Source: an uncultured Clostridia bacterium
Lineage (GTDB): Bacteria; Bacillota; Clostridia; Christensenellales; Aristaeellaceae
Direction: 5' to 3'
DNA: 7,606 nt
Assembly (NCBI GenBank): GCA_934643535.1
Contig: CAKUCE010000152.1
Span: 1 to 7,606 of the forward strand
In this document: one piece after another, positions 1 through 5,511 of the stretch
Layout of the letters: each line of letters starts with the position of its first letter
Position numbering within the stretch: position 1 is the first letter of the stretch
Translations under genes and position numbers: made by a program
Notes under the pieces: generated by a model
Seen by the model: only the letters and a program-made list of their open reading frames with translations
The model's database searches: none
What the model was told of the DNA's origin: nothing

Positions 1-23
1 GCGCCTTGCTTTTCTATACAACC

Positions 24-44
24 CTGCGGGGCGCCGCCGCGCAG
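24..44. other. Imperfect GC-rich hairpin after the CofE-like gene
   Basis: CTGCG and CGCAG, plus an inner GGC/GCC separated by one mismatch, can fold into an 8-bp stem just downstream of the CofE-like stop. The following minus-strand bases are GGTTGTATAG, not a real U-tract. It may slow or end transcription, but this is weak. The rest of 1-60 shows nothing else. Confidence 0.25.
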
Positions 45-52
45 TCCGGGGT

Positions 53-70
53 GCAGGGCTTTAGCCCTGC
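53..70. other. Perfect inverted repeat over the CofE-like stop codon
   Basis: GCAGGGC and GCCCTGC form a 7-bp perfect stem with a TTTA loop, and the TAA stop lies inside the loop region. No T run follows on either strand. It could protect the mRNA end or act with the hairpin at 24-44, but no terminator can be claimed. Confidence 0.4.
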
Positions 71-810
71 TGCGGACGGATGAGGATGAAGGGGGTCAGT
101 TCGTCGCCCTGACCGCTGGGATTGTCAGCCATGGCGTCCTGAATCTGCTCGTCGGTCAGGGGCACGGTGCTGGACTTGCCAAGCTGATCCCGCTGCAGGT
201 CGTTGGCGTCCATCAGGATGACCGGAATGCCCGTTTCGCGGCTCAGCTCTTCGCAAAGCTCGTTGGGATGCTCGGGGTTGATGAGGGCCATCTCGTGGTA
301 GAGATCGAAGCTGGAACGCTCGTAAAAGCCGTCGATGCCGCCCACGCCCTTGCCGCAGACCTTGTAAAAGACGCCGTGAATGCCGAAGAGCTTGGTCACG
401 GCGCTGCAGACCACCGCCAGCAGTACCCGGGGCAGACCCACCATGTCGATGACCAGCTGCAGCTTGTAGGGCTCGTGCATGCCTACGCCGGTGTGGTTGA
501 TGCCCGCAAAGCGCCACAGGAAGTTGGCCCAGAAGCCGGGCTTCACCTGATCCCGCGTCTTGACGGACTTAACGCACATGCACATGACCTTGGCGCCGAA
601 GCTGAGAATGTCGCCCTCCTGGTACAGAGGCCGCACATACTTTTCCACCAGATCCTTCTGGCTTTCGCCCACCTGCACAAAGTGGGTCTGGATGGCATAG
701 CGCTCGTATTTGCGCCCGTCTTTCCCCTCGATCACGCCGCGGTCAAAATAAACGATGCCGTCCTTCTCCCGACGCTGCTCCTCCAGATTGCGGGAAGGAA
801 TGATCCCCAT
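61..810 (-). CDS. CofE-like F420-0:gamma-glutamyl ligase family protein
   Basis: A 249-residue protein that I recognise as the Firmicutes branch of the coenzyme F420-0:L-glutamate ligase (CofE) family. Archaeal and actinobacterial CofE adds glutamate to F420 using GTP, but clostridia of this kind are not known to make F420, so the substrate here is unknown. Family-like stretches are YERYAIQTHFV near residue 36, YQEGDILSFGAKV near 63, GIHGVFYKVCGKGVGGIDG near 143-161, ETGIPVILMDANDL near 190 and the C-terminal DNPSGQGDELTPFILIR. There is no signal peptide; the LPRVLLAVVCSAVTKLFG stretch is mildly hydrophobic but matches the soluble family. The ATG is preceded by GGAGG about 9 bases upstream. 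It lies 97 bases downstream of the helicase on the same strand with no clear terminator between, so co-transcription is possible. Family assignment is confident; function is not. Confidence 0.82.
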   Translation of the reverse strand: MGIIPSRNLEEQRREKDGIVYFDRGVIEGKDGRKYERYAIQTHFVQVGESQKDLVEKYVRPLYQEGDILSFGAKVMCMCVKSVKTRDQVKPGFWANFLWRFAGINHTGVGMHEPYKLQLVIDMVGLPRVLLAVVCSAVTKLFGIHGVFYKVCGKGVGGIDGFYERSSFDLYHEMALINPEHPNELCEELSRETGIPVILMDANDLQRDQLGKSSTVPLTDEQIQDAMADNPSGQGDELTPFILIRPQQG

Positions 811-907
811 AAGTCGTCGCCTCCGTACTTTTGCTGGATAGTTGAAATGTTTGGATAAGGTAGCTTTCCCGGTTTCGGCCTTCCTCTTGCATGAAAGGGG
901 TGAAAAA

Positions 908-2089
908 TTACATGTTTTCGAAGAAAGGCTCGCCGTCTTCTTGGGTCAGGATGCCCATCTCGTCAAAATGAAGCGGAATAGGCTTGGCCATGATGTACTT
1001 GAGAATCTCGTCGAAGCGGACGGATTCGGTGTAGGTCAGCAGGGTGAACGCCACGCCGTGCTTTTTGGCCCGTCCGGTGCGGCCGATGCGGTGCAGGTAG
1101 TACTCGTTTTCGTTGGGCAGGTCGTAGTTGATGACGGCCTCCACATCGTCCACGTCGATGCCGCGGGCCGCCACGTCGGTGGCCAGCAGGATCTGGAACT
1201 TTCCCTTGCGGAAGCCCTGCATCACCTCGTTGCGCACGCTCTGGCGCATGTCGCCGTGCAGGCACTCCGCCGGATAGCCCGCGTCCTTCAGGCGTTTGCA
1301 CAGGCGCTGGGTCATGTCCTTGGTGTTGATAAAGACCATGATCTTCTGGTAAACGTCGCTGTCCAGAAGATAGAGCAGGTTTTCGTACTTCTGCTCCCGC
1401 TGGGTGTTGATGACGTACTGGGTGATCTGGGGCCGGTTTTCCTTCGTGGCCTCGATGCGCACTTCCACCGGGTCGTTCTGGTACTTCCAGGCGATGGTCA
1501 GCACGTCCTGATTGGTGGTGGCGGAGAACAGCACCAGCTCCCGCTCGATGGGCGTGGCCTCAATGATCCGGGTCACGTCCTTGACGAAGCCCATGTTGAG
1601 CATTTCGTCGGCTTCATCCAGCACCATGGTGTGAACCGCGTTCAGCCGGATGTTTCCCCGGTTCATGTGGTCCAGAAGGCGGCCCGGAGTGGCCACGACG
1701 ATCTGCGGGTTCTGCTGCAGCTGCTTGAGCTGCTTGACGATGGGCTGGCCGCCGTACAGACAGGCGATGCGTACCCCGGGGATGAACTGGGCCAGCGCCC
1801 GTAGCTCGTCGGTGATCTGCAGGCTCAGCTCCCGGGTGGGGGCCAGCACCAGCTCCTGCACCCGCCGGTCGTTCAGGTTCACATATTCCAGCATGGGAAT
1901 GCCGAATGCGCAGGTTTTGCCCGTGCCCGTGGGGGCGATGGCAATCACATCCCGGCCCTCCATCATCAGGGGCAGGGTCTGCTGCTGCACCGGCGTCATT
2001 TCCTGAAAGCCCATCTTGGCGACGGCTTTCAGGATCTCCGGACTCAGCTCCGCTGCGTCGGAAAATTTCATTGGTTCTGCGGTTTCCAA
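908..2089 (-). CDS. DEAD-box ATP-dependent RNA helicase, compact form
   Basis: A 393-residue DEAD-box RNA helicase, expected to unwind short RNA duplexes in the cytosol during ribosome assembly, RNA decay or cold adaptation. Motifs run in order: Q motif (F9, then TPVQQ at 32-36), motif I APTGTGKT at 52-59, PTREL at 84-88, TPGR at 134-137, DEAD at 158-161, SAT at 189-191, ATDVAARGID at 303-312 and HRIGRTGR at 333-340. Both RecA domains are complete. The protein ends about 50 residues after motif VI, so it lacks the long basic or RNA-binding tail of DeaD, CshA and DbpA. Motif I has Pro where Gln is more common. The start is TTG, with AAGGAG seven bases upstream; an in-frame ATG six codons later sits too far from that site. 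It begins 34 bases after the TSCPD gene stop, so the two are probably one operon. Paralogue identity (CshA-, CshB- or RhlE-like) cannot be decided here. Confidence 0.96.
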   Translation of the reverse strand: METAEPMKFSDAAELSPEILKAVAKMGFQEMTPVQQQTLPLMMEGRDVIAIAPTGTGKTCAFGIPMLEYVNLNDRRVQELVLAPTRELSLQITDELRALAQFIPGVRIACLYGGQPIVKQLKQLQQNPQIVVATPGRLLDHMNRGNIRLNAVHTMVLDEADEMLNMGFVKDVTRIIEATPIERELVLFSATTNQDVLTIAWKYQNDPVEVRIEATKENRPQITQYVINTQREQKYENLLYLLDSDVYQKIMVFINTKDMTQRLCKRLKDAGYPAECLHGDMRQSVRNEVMQGFRKGKFQILLATDVAARGIDVDDVEAVINYDLPNENEYYLHRIGRTGRAKKHGVAFTLLTYTESVRFDEILKYIMAKPIPLHFDEMGILTQEDGEPFFENM

Positions 2090-2123
2090 GTTTTTGCTCC
2101 TTCTGCGGACAGGCCGTGGGCCT

Positions 2124-2372
2124 TTATTCCGCGTGCTGCTGATAGTACTGCTCGATGGCGCGGCTCAGCTGATCCGGGCAGGAAGTGTTGCCCCGGCACT
2201 GAATGCCCCGCAGGCGGTTCATCACGTCTTTGGCGTTCTGGCCTTCCACCATTTTGGCCAGGCCCTGGGTGTTGCCCCGGCAGCCGTTGGTGAATTGGCA
2301 GTGGGTGATGATGTCGTTTTCGATCTCTAAATCAATCGCCGTAGAGCAGGTTCCGCGAGTTTGATAGCGCAA
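2124..2372 (-). CDS. TSCPD domain protein, TIGR03905 type
   Basis: An 82-residue protein built around the TSCPD domain, a small cysteine-rich module also found near the C-terminus of some ribonucleotide reductases. Short stand-alone versions occur in anaerobic Firmicutes and have no established function. Cysteines at 9, 25, 31, 59 and 65 fall in the contexts RGTCS, HCQFTNGCRGN and QCRGNTSCPD; TSCPD is residues 63-67. This pattern could bind a metal or do thiol chemistry, which is inference. The start is TTG, with AAGGAAGG seven bases upstream. A longer frame opening at a GTG at 2492 is rejected because its extra 40 codons look non-coding and cover the promoter at 2452-2480. First gene of a likely operon with the helicase downstream. 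Confidence 0.88.
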   Translation of the reverse strand: MRYQTRGTCSTAIDLEIENDIITHCQFTNGCRGNTQGLAKMVEGQNAKDVMNRLRGIQCRGNTSCPDQLSRAIEQYYQQHAE

Positions 2373-2391
2373 GTGTGGTCCTTCCTTTCCT

Positions 2392-2408
2392 GCGGCGCGT
2401 TCCGCCGC
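2392..2408 (-). other. Small hairpin in the TSCPD leader
   Basis: A perfect 6-bp inverted repeat, GCGGCG and CGCCGC around a 5-base loop, lies in the leader about 20 bases before the TTG start and just before the Shine-Dalgarno sequence. No U-tract follows, so it is not a terminator. It could stabilise the leader or affect translation, or be a chance product of GC-rich sequence. Confidence 0.35.
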
Positions 2409-2451
2409 TTTCCTCACATTCGTGACAGATACAAAAATACACCACTTAACG

Positions 2452-2480
2452 CTATTCGACGTCTTTTCCGTTTTTCCTGC
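2452..2480 (-). promoter_or_regulatory. SigH-type promoter overlapping a near-0A box
   Basis: Read on the minus strand, GCAGGAAAA matches the SigH -35 consensus (RNAGGAWWW) and GTCGAATAG matches the -10 (RNNGAATWW, last base off). Exactly 17 bases separate GCAGGA from GAAT, the spacing I recall for the B. subtilis SigH promoter of spoVG. The -10 overlaps CGTCGAA, one mismatch from the Spo0A box TGTCGAA. Transcription would start roughly 70-75 bases before the TTG of the TSCPD gene and run into the helicase. Recognised by eye only. Confidence 0.62.
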
Positions 2481-2556
2481 CAAAATTCGCACGTCCTGCC
2501 GGAAGACCCATAGGATGAAATGATTCTATCGCCGCGAGGCGCAAGGGAGCGTTGTC

Positions 2557-3450
2557 ATGAAGATTCTGATCGCGGATTCCGGGCGCGGGGCGTTTCTCTG
2601 GAAGAATGGAGAAATCCTGCGTCTGGACTGCCCTGCCGAATGCCCCTACTGCCCGGCGGCGGACCGGGAGCGGCTGTTTCTCTGCTGCCGGAAAAATCGG
2701 GACTGCTGCTGCCTCAGCCGGCGTACCCTGCAGGTGGAGAAGACGTTTCCCGCACCGCCCGCGCTGGCGGCGGCCGTTCCGTCTCCCTGCGGAAAATTTT
2801 TATACTTTCTCAGCACGGAAGCCGACGCGGTGCAGTCGGTCTCGCTGGAAAGGGGCGAGCTGTGCTATGCCGCCCCGGCGGGGGTCTTTCCCCGCGCCAT
2901 GAAGCTGCACCCTTCCGGACGGCTGCTTCTGTGCGCCGGAGGCGCGGTAAATGAGGCCCGTCTGATGGGCGCGCCCGACCTGACCCTTCGCCATGTTTTT
3001 TATCCGAAGAGCCCCTGCTTCGGCGCGGATTTCTGGCGGGAAGGCGTGGTGCTTCTGTGCGCCGTGGAGGGTGAAAGCCTTCAGACGGCGGTATGCGTGG
3101 CCCGGCCCGGACGGCCCCGCGCCCGGGAGATCCAGCGCCTGCCGGGGCAGCCCGGAGCGCTGTGCGTCTGCCCGGACGGGATCAGTGCGCTGCTCAGCAC
3201 CCCCGACGGGCTGATGAAGATGTCTCTTCCCGGCGGGAAGCTGGAATGGAACCTGCCGGAATGGGCCTTGTGCATGGGGATTTGCTGTCAGGGCGGGATG
3301 GCGCTGATCTCGGACGCGCTCTGCGGCCGGGTCTGCCTGCTGAACCTGCGTCGTCCGTGGGAAAGGCGCATCCTCTTTCAAGGCACCGACGCTCAGGCCT
3401 GCTTTCTGCCGGAGGAGCATAATCCTTCTCCGTCCGGGGCAAACTCATGA
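2557..3450 (+). CDS. Cysteine-rich beta-propeller-like protein, unknown function
   Basis: A 297-residue protein resembling YncE/WD40-type beta-propeller proteins of clostridia. The repeat-like units are SPCGKFLYFLS near 76, HPSGRLLLCAGG at 118-129, CPDGISALLSTPDG near 205 and a final CLLNLRRPWERRILFQG, consistent with four-stranded blades that begin with P-[DS]-G-[KR]-like turns. I cannot name a ligand or enzymatic activity. It is strikingly rich in cysteine, about 22 of 297 residues, including CPAECPYC at 25-32 and CCC at 50-52. No signal peptide or membrane segment is visible, so it is probably cytosolic. The ATG follows AGGGAG about six bases upstream. The TGA stop is followed after 35 bases by the DUF378 start on the same strand, so the two may be co-transcribed. 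The last 58 bases overlap the far end of the minus-strand Spo0A-like frame. Alternatives are an NHL or lactonase-like propeller. Confidence 0.75.
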   Translation: MKILIADSGRGAFLWKNGEILRLDCPAECPYCPAADRERLFLCCRKNRDCCCLSRRTLQVEKTFPAPPALAAAVPSPCGKFLYFLSTEADAVQSVSLERGELCYAAPAGVFPRAMKLHPSGRLLLCAGGAVNEARLMGAPDLTLRHVFYPKSPCFGADFWREGVVLLCAVEGESLQTAVCVARPGRPRAREIQRLPGQPGALCVCPDGISALLSTPDGLMKMSLPGGKLEWNLPEWALCMGICCQGGMALISDALCGRVCLLNLRRPWERRILFQGTDAQACFLPEEHNPSPSGANS

Positions 3451-4391
3451 AAAAGCCCCCGGGCTTGCAAGAAGGAGGGAACCCTATGGTAAACACGATT
3501 GCATTGGTGCTGGTCATCATCGGCGCGATCAACTGGGCGCTGATCGGCGTATTCCAGTTTGATCTGGTGGCATGGATCTTCGGCAGTCAGGCAGCGGTCT
3601 GGAGCCGCATCGTCTATACGCTGGTAGGCGCGGCAGGGCTGTGGTGCATCTCCCTGCTCTTCCCCGAGCATTCCGCCGTCAAGGAGTAAGCGAAGCTGGG
3701 AGGCGGCCTCCATCAGAAAGGCCCGATTGGTGGGCTTGCCCTTGTCCGGGTCGATGGTCGCACCGAAGAAACGCTCGATATTGGGAATACTGCCCATGGT
3801 GAACACACCCTCCACGGCGACACGGAGGCAGCGCTCCACCGCCCCGGCGCTGACGCCGAAGGCACGGGCGCACTCCGCGTACAGCCGGTTGACGGGCTGC
3901 TGATCCAGCCCGGGGACGGGGACCCGGCGGCACAGGCACCAGGCCGCATAGCTCCGGCCCTTCCATTCCCGGCGCATGCCCAGCGCATCCAGAAAGCGCT
4001 CCACTGCCCGTTCCGTCCGGGCCAGGTGAGCCGCTGCCAGATACGGCAGCGGCTTTTTGGCCAGCACGGAAAGCAGCGCCGCCAGCCTTGCGCCGCCGCT
4101 TTCCGCGGGCACGGCGCAGTCCGCCGCCGGACGGGGGCCGTCCTGCCAGAGCGCCAGCACCCGGGGCGGACACAGGGGCGGCGTTTGGCACAGCTTTTCC
4201 CACAGGGAACAGCCGCCTGCCCGAAGGCGGCTGTCCAAAAGCAGCGCATCCCAGCGCTCCGTTTTCAGCAGCAGCGCGGCCTGAGCCCCGTCCGCCGCCA
4301 CGCCTATATCCCAGCGCTCGTCCATCCCGTACAGCCGGAGCCGTACCTCCAGCGCCTTTTTCTCTTCCAGAATTGCGATCAGCAGCCGCAA
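3393..4391 (-). CDS. Spo0A C-terminal-domain protein with degenerate receiver
   Basis: A transcription factor related to Spo0A but not the master regulator itself. Residues 1-112 look like a decayed receiver: EE at 9-10 where acidic metal ligands sit, LLLDSRL with a possible phospho-Asp at 53, and no clear conserved Thr or Lys. Residues 120-236 are the Spo0A DNA-binding domain: LYAECARAFGVSAGAVERCLRVA with the recognition helix near 181-195, then GSIPNIERFFGATI and KGKPTNRAFLMEAASQLRLL, matching the Spo0A C-terminal pattern. Normal Spo0A proteins end about here. This frame continues 95 more residues (238-332), encoded exactly antisense to the DUF378 gene and into the propeller gene end, with no recognisable domain. 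A terminator-like hairpin (3449-3466) lies before its stop. The start is TTG with AAAGGGGGG seven bases upstream; a GTG at 4421 lacks support. The gene follows the FMN-protein gene after a 111-base gap holding a perfect 0A box. Confidence 0.85.
   Translation of the reverse strand: MRLLIAILEEKKALEVRLRLYGMDERWDIGVAADGAQAALLLKTERWDALLLDSRLRAGGCSLWEKLCQTPPLCPPRVLALWQDGPRPAADCAVPAESGGARLAALLSVLAKKPLPYLAAAHLARTERAVERFLDALGMRREWKGRSYAAWCLCRRVPVPGLDQQPVNRLYAECARAFGVSAGAVERCLRVAVEGVFTMGSIPNIERFFGATIDPDKGKPTNRAFLMEAASQLRLLLDGGMLGEEQGDAPQPCRAYQRIDDAAPDRCLTAEDPCHQIKLEYADQRPVDRADDDQHQCNRVYHRVPSFLQARGLFHEFAPDGEGLCSSGRKQA
3449..3466 (-). terminator. Possible Rho-independent terminator, minus strand
   Basis: On the minus strand, AAGCC and GGCTT pair around a CGGG loop and are followed by further T residues (five T in all) and a C. 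On the plus strand there is no T run after the stem, so the orientation is minus. It would end transcription from the Spo0A-like gene after it has crossed DUF378, but before the frame's stop codon at 3393. The stem is short, so strength is doubtful. Confidence 0.42.
3486..3689 (+). CDS. DUF378 small membrane protein (YuzA-like)
   Basis: A 67-residue integral membrane protein of the DUF378 family (B. subtilis YuzA is a member). Function is unknown. Two hydrophobic helices are visible, about residues 4-21 and 41-60, joined by the family signature INWALIGVFQFDLVAWIFG at 15-33. The short tail EHSAVKE is charged. The start chosen is the ATG with AAGGAGGG six bases upstream. An in-frame ATG at 3447 that overlaps the propeller gene stop has no such site and would add 13 residues unlike the family. 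The whole gene lies antisense to the tail of the Spo0A-like frame with codons in register. It could be co-transcribed with the propeller gene or have its own promoter, which I could not find. Confidence 0.9.
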   Translation: MVNTIALVLVIIGAINWALIGVFQFDLVAWIFGSQAAVWSRIVYTLVGAAGLWCISLLFPEHSAVKE

Positions 4392-4486
4392 GACGGATCC
4401 CCCCTTTTGTTTTTTTCGCACTGAAAAACGTTCAAAAGGAGGTTCCGCCCCGCGGCTGCGCTTTCCTGCCTCAAAATTTCGCTTTG

Positions 4487-4495
4487 TTTGTCGAA
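4487..4495. promoter_or_regulatory. Perfect Spo0A box upstream of the Spo0A paralogue
   Basis: TTTGTCGAA contains a perfect TGTCGAA core (4489-4495) and the preferred preceding T residues. It lies just past the FMN-protein stop codon and about 100 bases before the TTG start of the Spo0A-like gene. In the minus-strand direction it reads TTCGACA, the orientation seen when a 0A box overlaps a -35. I could not find a convincing -10 at either the 17-bp or the 21-bp spacing. Direct or auto-regulation by the Spo0A family is therefore suggested, not shown. Confidence 0.5.
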
Positions 4496-4502
4496 GTCCG
4501 GA

Positions 4503-5369
4503 TTATTTCCGCAAAAAATCCGCCGCCTGATTGACAGCATCCACCACGGCCTGGGAAGAGACCGTCGCGCCGGAAATGCCGTCGACGTCCTTGCCCAGCT
4601 CCAGAGGCGGCGTTTTGCCCTCAAACTGGCGGATGAAGCTCTCGTCCTTCACCTTGCCGCCCACGCCGTCCGTTTCAGCGAACCGGGCTTCGCCCACGTT
4701 CAGTGACTCAATGGCTCCGTCGGCATTCAGCCGCACCCGCACCAGCACAGGCCCGCCGTAGCCGATGACGCTGGCGTTCGCTTCCCGGACGGCCGCATCC
4801 TCCCCGCTCTCCGGCGTGGCGTTGGCGGTCCCGCCGGTCAGAGACTGCACCTTCCCCACGCCCTGATTCACACCGTCCACCACGGCCCGGCTGGTAATGG
4901 TCGCCCCGGAGATGCCGTCGATATTTTCGCCCAGCTTCAAGGGCGGCGTTTTTCCGGCAAACTGATCGGTAAATTCCGGCTCCTTCGCCCGGGCCCCCAG
5001 TCCTTCTGTTTCCTTGAAATCAGGTCCGCCCACGCTGACTCCCCGCAGGGTTCCGCCGGTCTCCATTCCGGTCAGCACCTCGATGGAGCCGCCGTACCCC
5101 TGCACGGTCTCCTTGACCGCATAGCCCACGGTCTGCCCGCCCTGCTTCACCTCGTATACGAAGTCCACGCCGCTGCTTTCAGCGGGACTCAGCTCCGCAA
5201 ACTCATCCGCTTCGGGAAACATGGCCTTCAGCGCCTGCTGATTCTCGCCCAGATTCTGCTCCGCAATGGGTTTTTCCGTAATGAGATTGGTGGTGGCCAG
5301 CGCTACCGCCGCCACCAGCGCGATGACGGTCAGCACCAGCCAGCCCGCCAGCTTTTTCTTTCCATCCAT
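4503..5369 (-). CDS. Membrane-anchored protein with two tandem FMN-binding domains
   Basis: A 288-residue protein with an N-terminal membrane anchor (KKK at 4-6, then hydrophobic residues about 8-26) and two extracytoplasmic FMN-binding domains of the RnfG/NqrC type. Each carries a flavinylation motif DGISGAT: residues 151-157 with T157, and 263-269 with T269. In this family ApbE links FMN covalently to that threonine. Residues 91-168 and 203-280 align without gaps over 78 positions with about 39 identities, so the second domain is an internal duplicate. A TGGTANATPESGED linker separates them. No rnf or nqr genes, ApbE or quinone partner lie in the window, so it is not part of a visible Rnf operon. 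The nearest functional analogue I know is PplA of Listeria, a two-domain flavinylated surface protein in extracellular electron transfer, but this one has a transmembrane helix and no lipobox. Electron transfer at the cell surface is inference. The ATG has AAGGGAG nine bases upstream. Confidence 0.9.
   Translation of the reverse strand: MDGKKKLAGWLVLTVIALVAAVALATTNLITEKPIAEQNLGENQQALKAMFPEADEFAELSPAESSGVDFVYEVKQGGQTVGYAVKETVQGYGGSIEVLTGMETGGTLRGVSVGGPDFKETEGLGARAKEPEFTDQFAGKTPPLKLGENIDGISGATITSRAVVDGVNQGVGKVQSLTGGTANATPESGEDAAVREANASVIGYGGPVLVRVRLNADGAIESLNVGEARFAETDGVGGKVKDESFIRQFEGKTPPLELGKDVDGISGATVSSQAVVDAVNQAADFLRK
4530..4763 (-). repeat. Second copy of internal FMN-domain duplication
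   Basis: Encodes residues 203-280 of the FMN protein. It begins GYGG and ends AVVDAVN, with FEGKTPPLELG and DGISGAT inside. Aligned gaplessly to residues 91-168, about half the positions are identical, with the strongest conservation over the last 32. Confidence 0.85.
4866..5099 (-). repeat. First copy of internal FMN-domain duplication
   Basis: Encodes residues 91-168 of the FMN protein, with FAGKTPPLKLG and DGISGAT in the same relative places as the second copy, offset by exactly 112 residues. This copy also has an extra N-terminal strand region (DFVYEVKQGGQTVGYAVKE, residues 69-87) that the second copy lacks. Confidence 0.85.
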
Positions 5370-5436
5370 AGCCGCACGCTCCCTTCTTTTCCGTCTTATG
5401 CTGTGAAGCCGGGCCGGGTTCTATGCTTCCAAAACC

Positions 5437-5443
5437 TGTCGAA
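5437..5443. promoter_or_regulatory. Perfect Spo0A box in the divergent FMN/spoIIE region
   Basis: TGTCGAA, an exact Spo0A core, lies 35 bases upstream of the -35 of the spoIIE promoter and 67 bases upstream of the FMN-protein start. Spo0A-controlled promoters often have several boxes, so it may be an auxiliary spoIIE site. In the minus direction it could also control the FMN gene, though I see no good SigA -10 at proper spacing there. Confidence 0.55.
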
Positions 5444-5477
5444 GGCCGTCGCACGGCTGCCATTTTTCGCACCGGGA

Positions 5478-5511
5478 ATCGACAGGCCGCATTTCCGGCC
5501 CTGTCTATACT
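5478..5511 (+). promoter_or_regulatory. spoIIE promoter: SigA boxes 21 bp apart with 0A box on the -35
   Basis: The -35 TCGACA (5479-5484) and -10 TATACT (5506-5511) are each one mismatch from SigA consensus, but the spacer is 21 bases instead of about 17. The -35 is embedded in ATCGACA (5478-5484), the reverse complement of a 0A box with one mismatch. B. subtilis spoIIE has the same arrangement: SigA boxes separated by 21 bp, dependent on phosphorylated Spo0A bound at the -35. A start point near 5518 would leave a leader of about 40 bases before the TTG. Confidence 0.72.
5481..5505. repeat. Inverted repeat filling the spoIIE promoter spacer
   Basis: The arms GACAGGCCG (5481-5489) and CGGCCCTGTC (5496-5505) are reverse complements apart from one extra base, around CATTTC. 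The perfect inner part is GGCCG/CGGCC at 5485-5500. The dyad spans from inside the -35 to the base before the -10. No protein site of this shape is known to me, and it may be chance. Confidence 0.4.

Noticed and set aside
268..858. 196-codon open frame on the plus strand
   Set aside because: Antisense to the CofE-like gene and without recognisable features.
811..907. Promoter or terminator between the helicase and the CofE-like gene
   Set aside because: Only a 3-bp CCG/CGG hairpin and no T run; no -35/-10 pair at proper spacing.
842..1804. 320-codon open frame on the plus strand
   Set aside because: Antisense to the DEAD-box helicase, whose full motif set proves the coding strand. The translation is low-complexity His/Val/Leu-rich with no domain.
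2373..2492. 40-codon upstream extension of the TSCPD protein from a GTG
   Set aside because: It covers the SigH-like promoter and lacks homology; the TTG at 2372 has an ideal ribosome site.
3447..3485. Upstream ATG for DUF378 overlapping the propeller stop as ATGA
   Set aside because: No ribosome site, and the added residues do not resemble the family. The ATG at 3486 has AAGGAGGG at ideal spacing.
4392..4421. GTG start for the Spo0A-like protein
   Set aside because: The extra residues RKKQKGGSV are encoded by the ribosome-site region itself; the TTG at 4391 fits better.
4460..4480. Second SigH-like promoter before the Spo0A-like gene
   Set aside because: GCAGGA is present, but the expected -10 reads GAAC with an 18-base gap, so the match is too weak.
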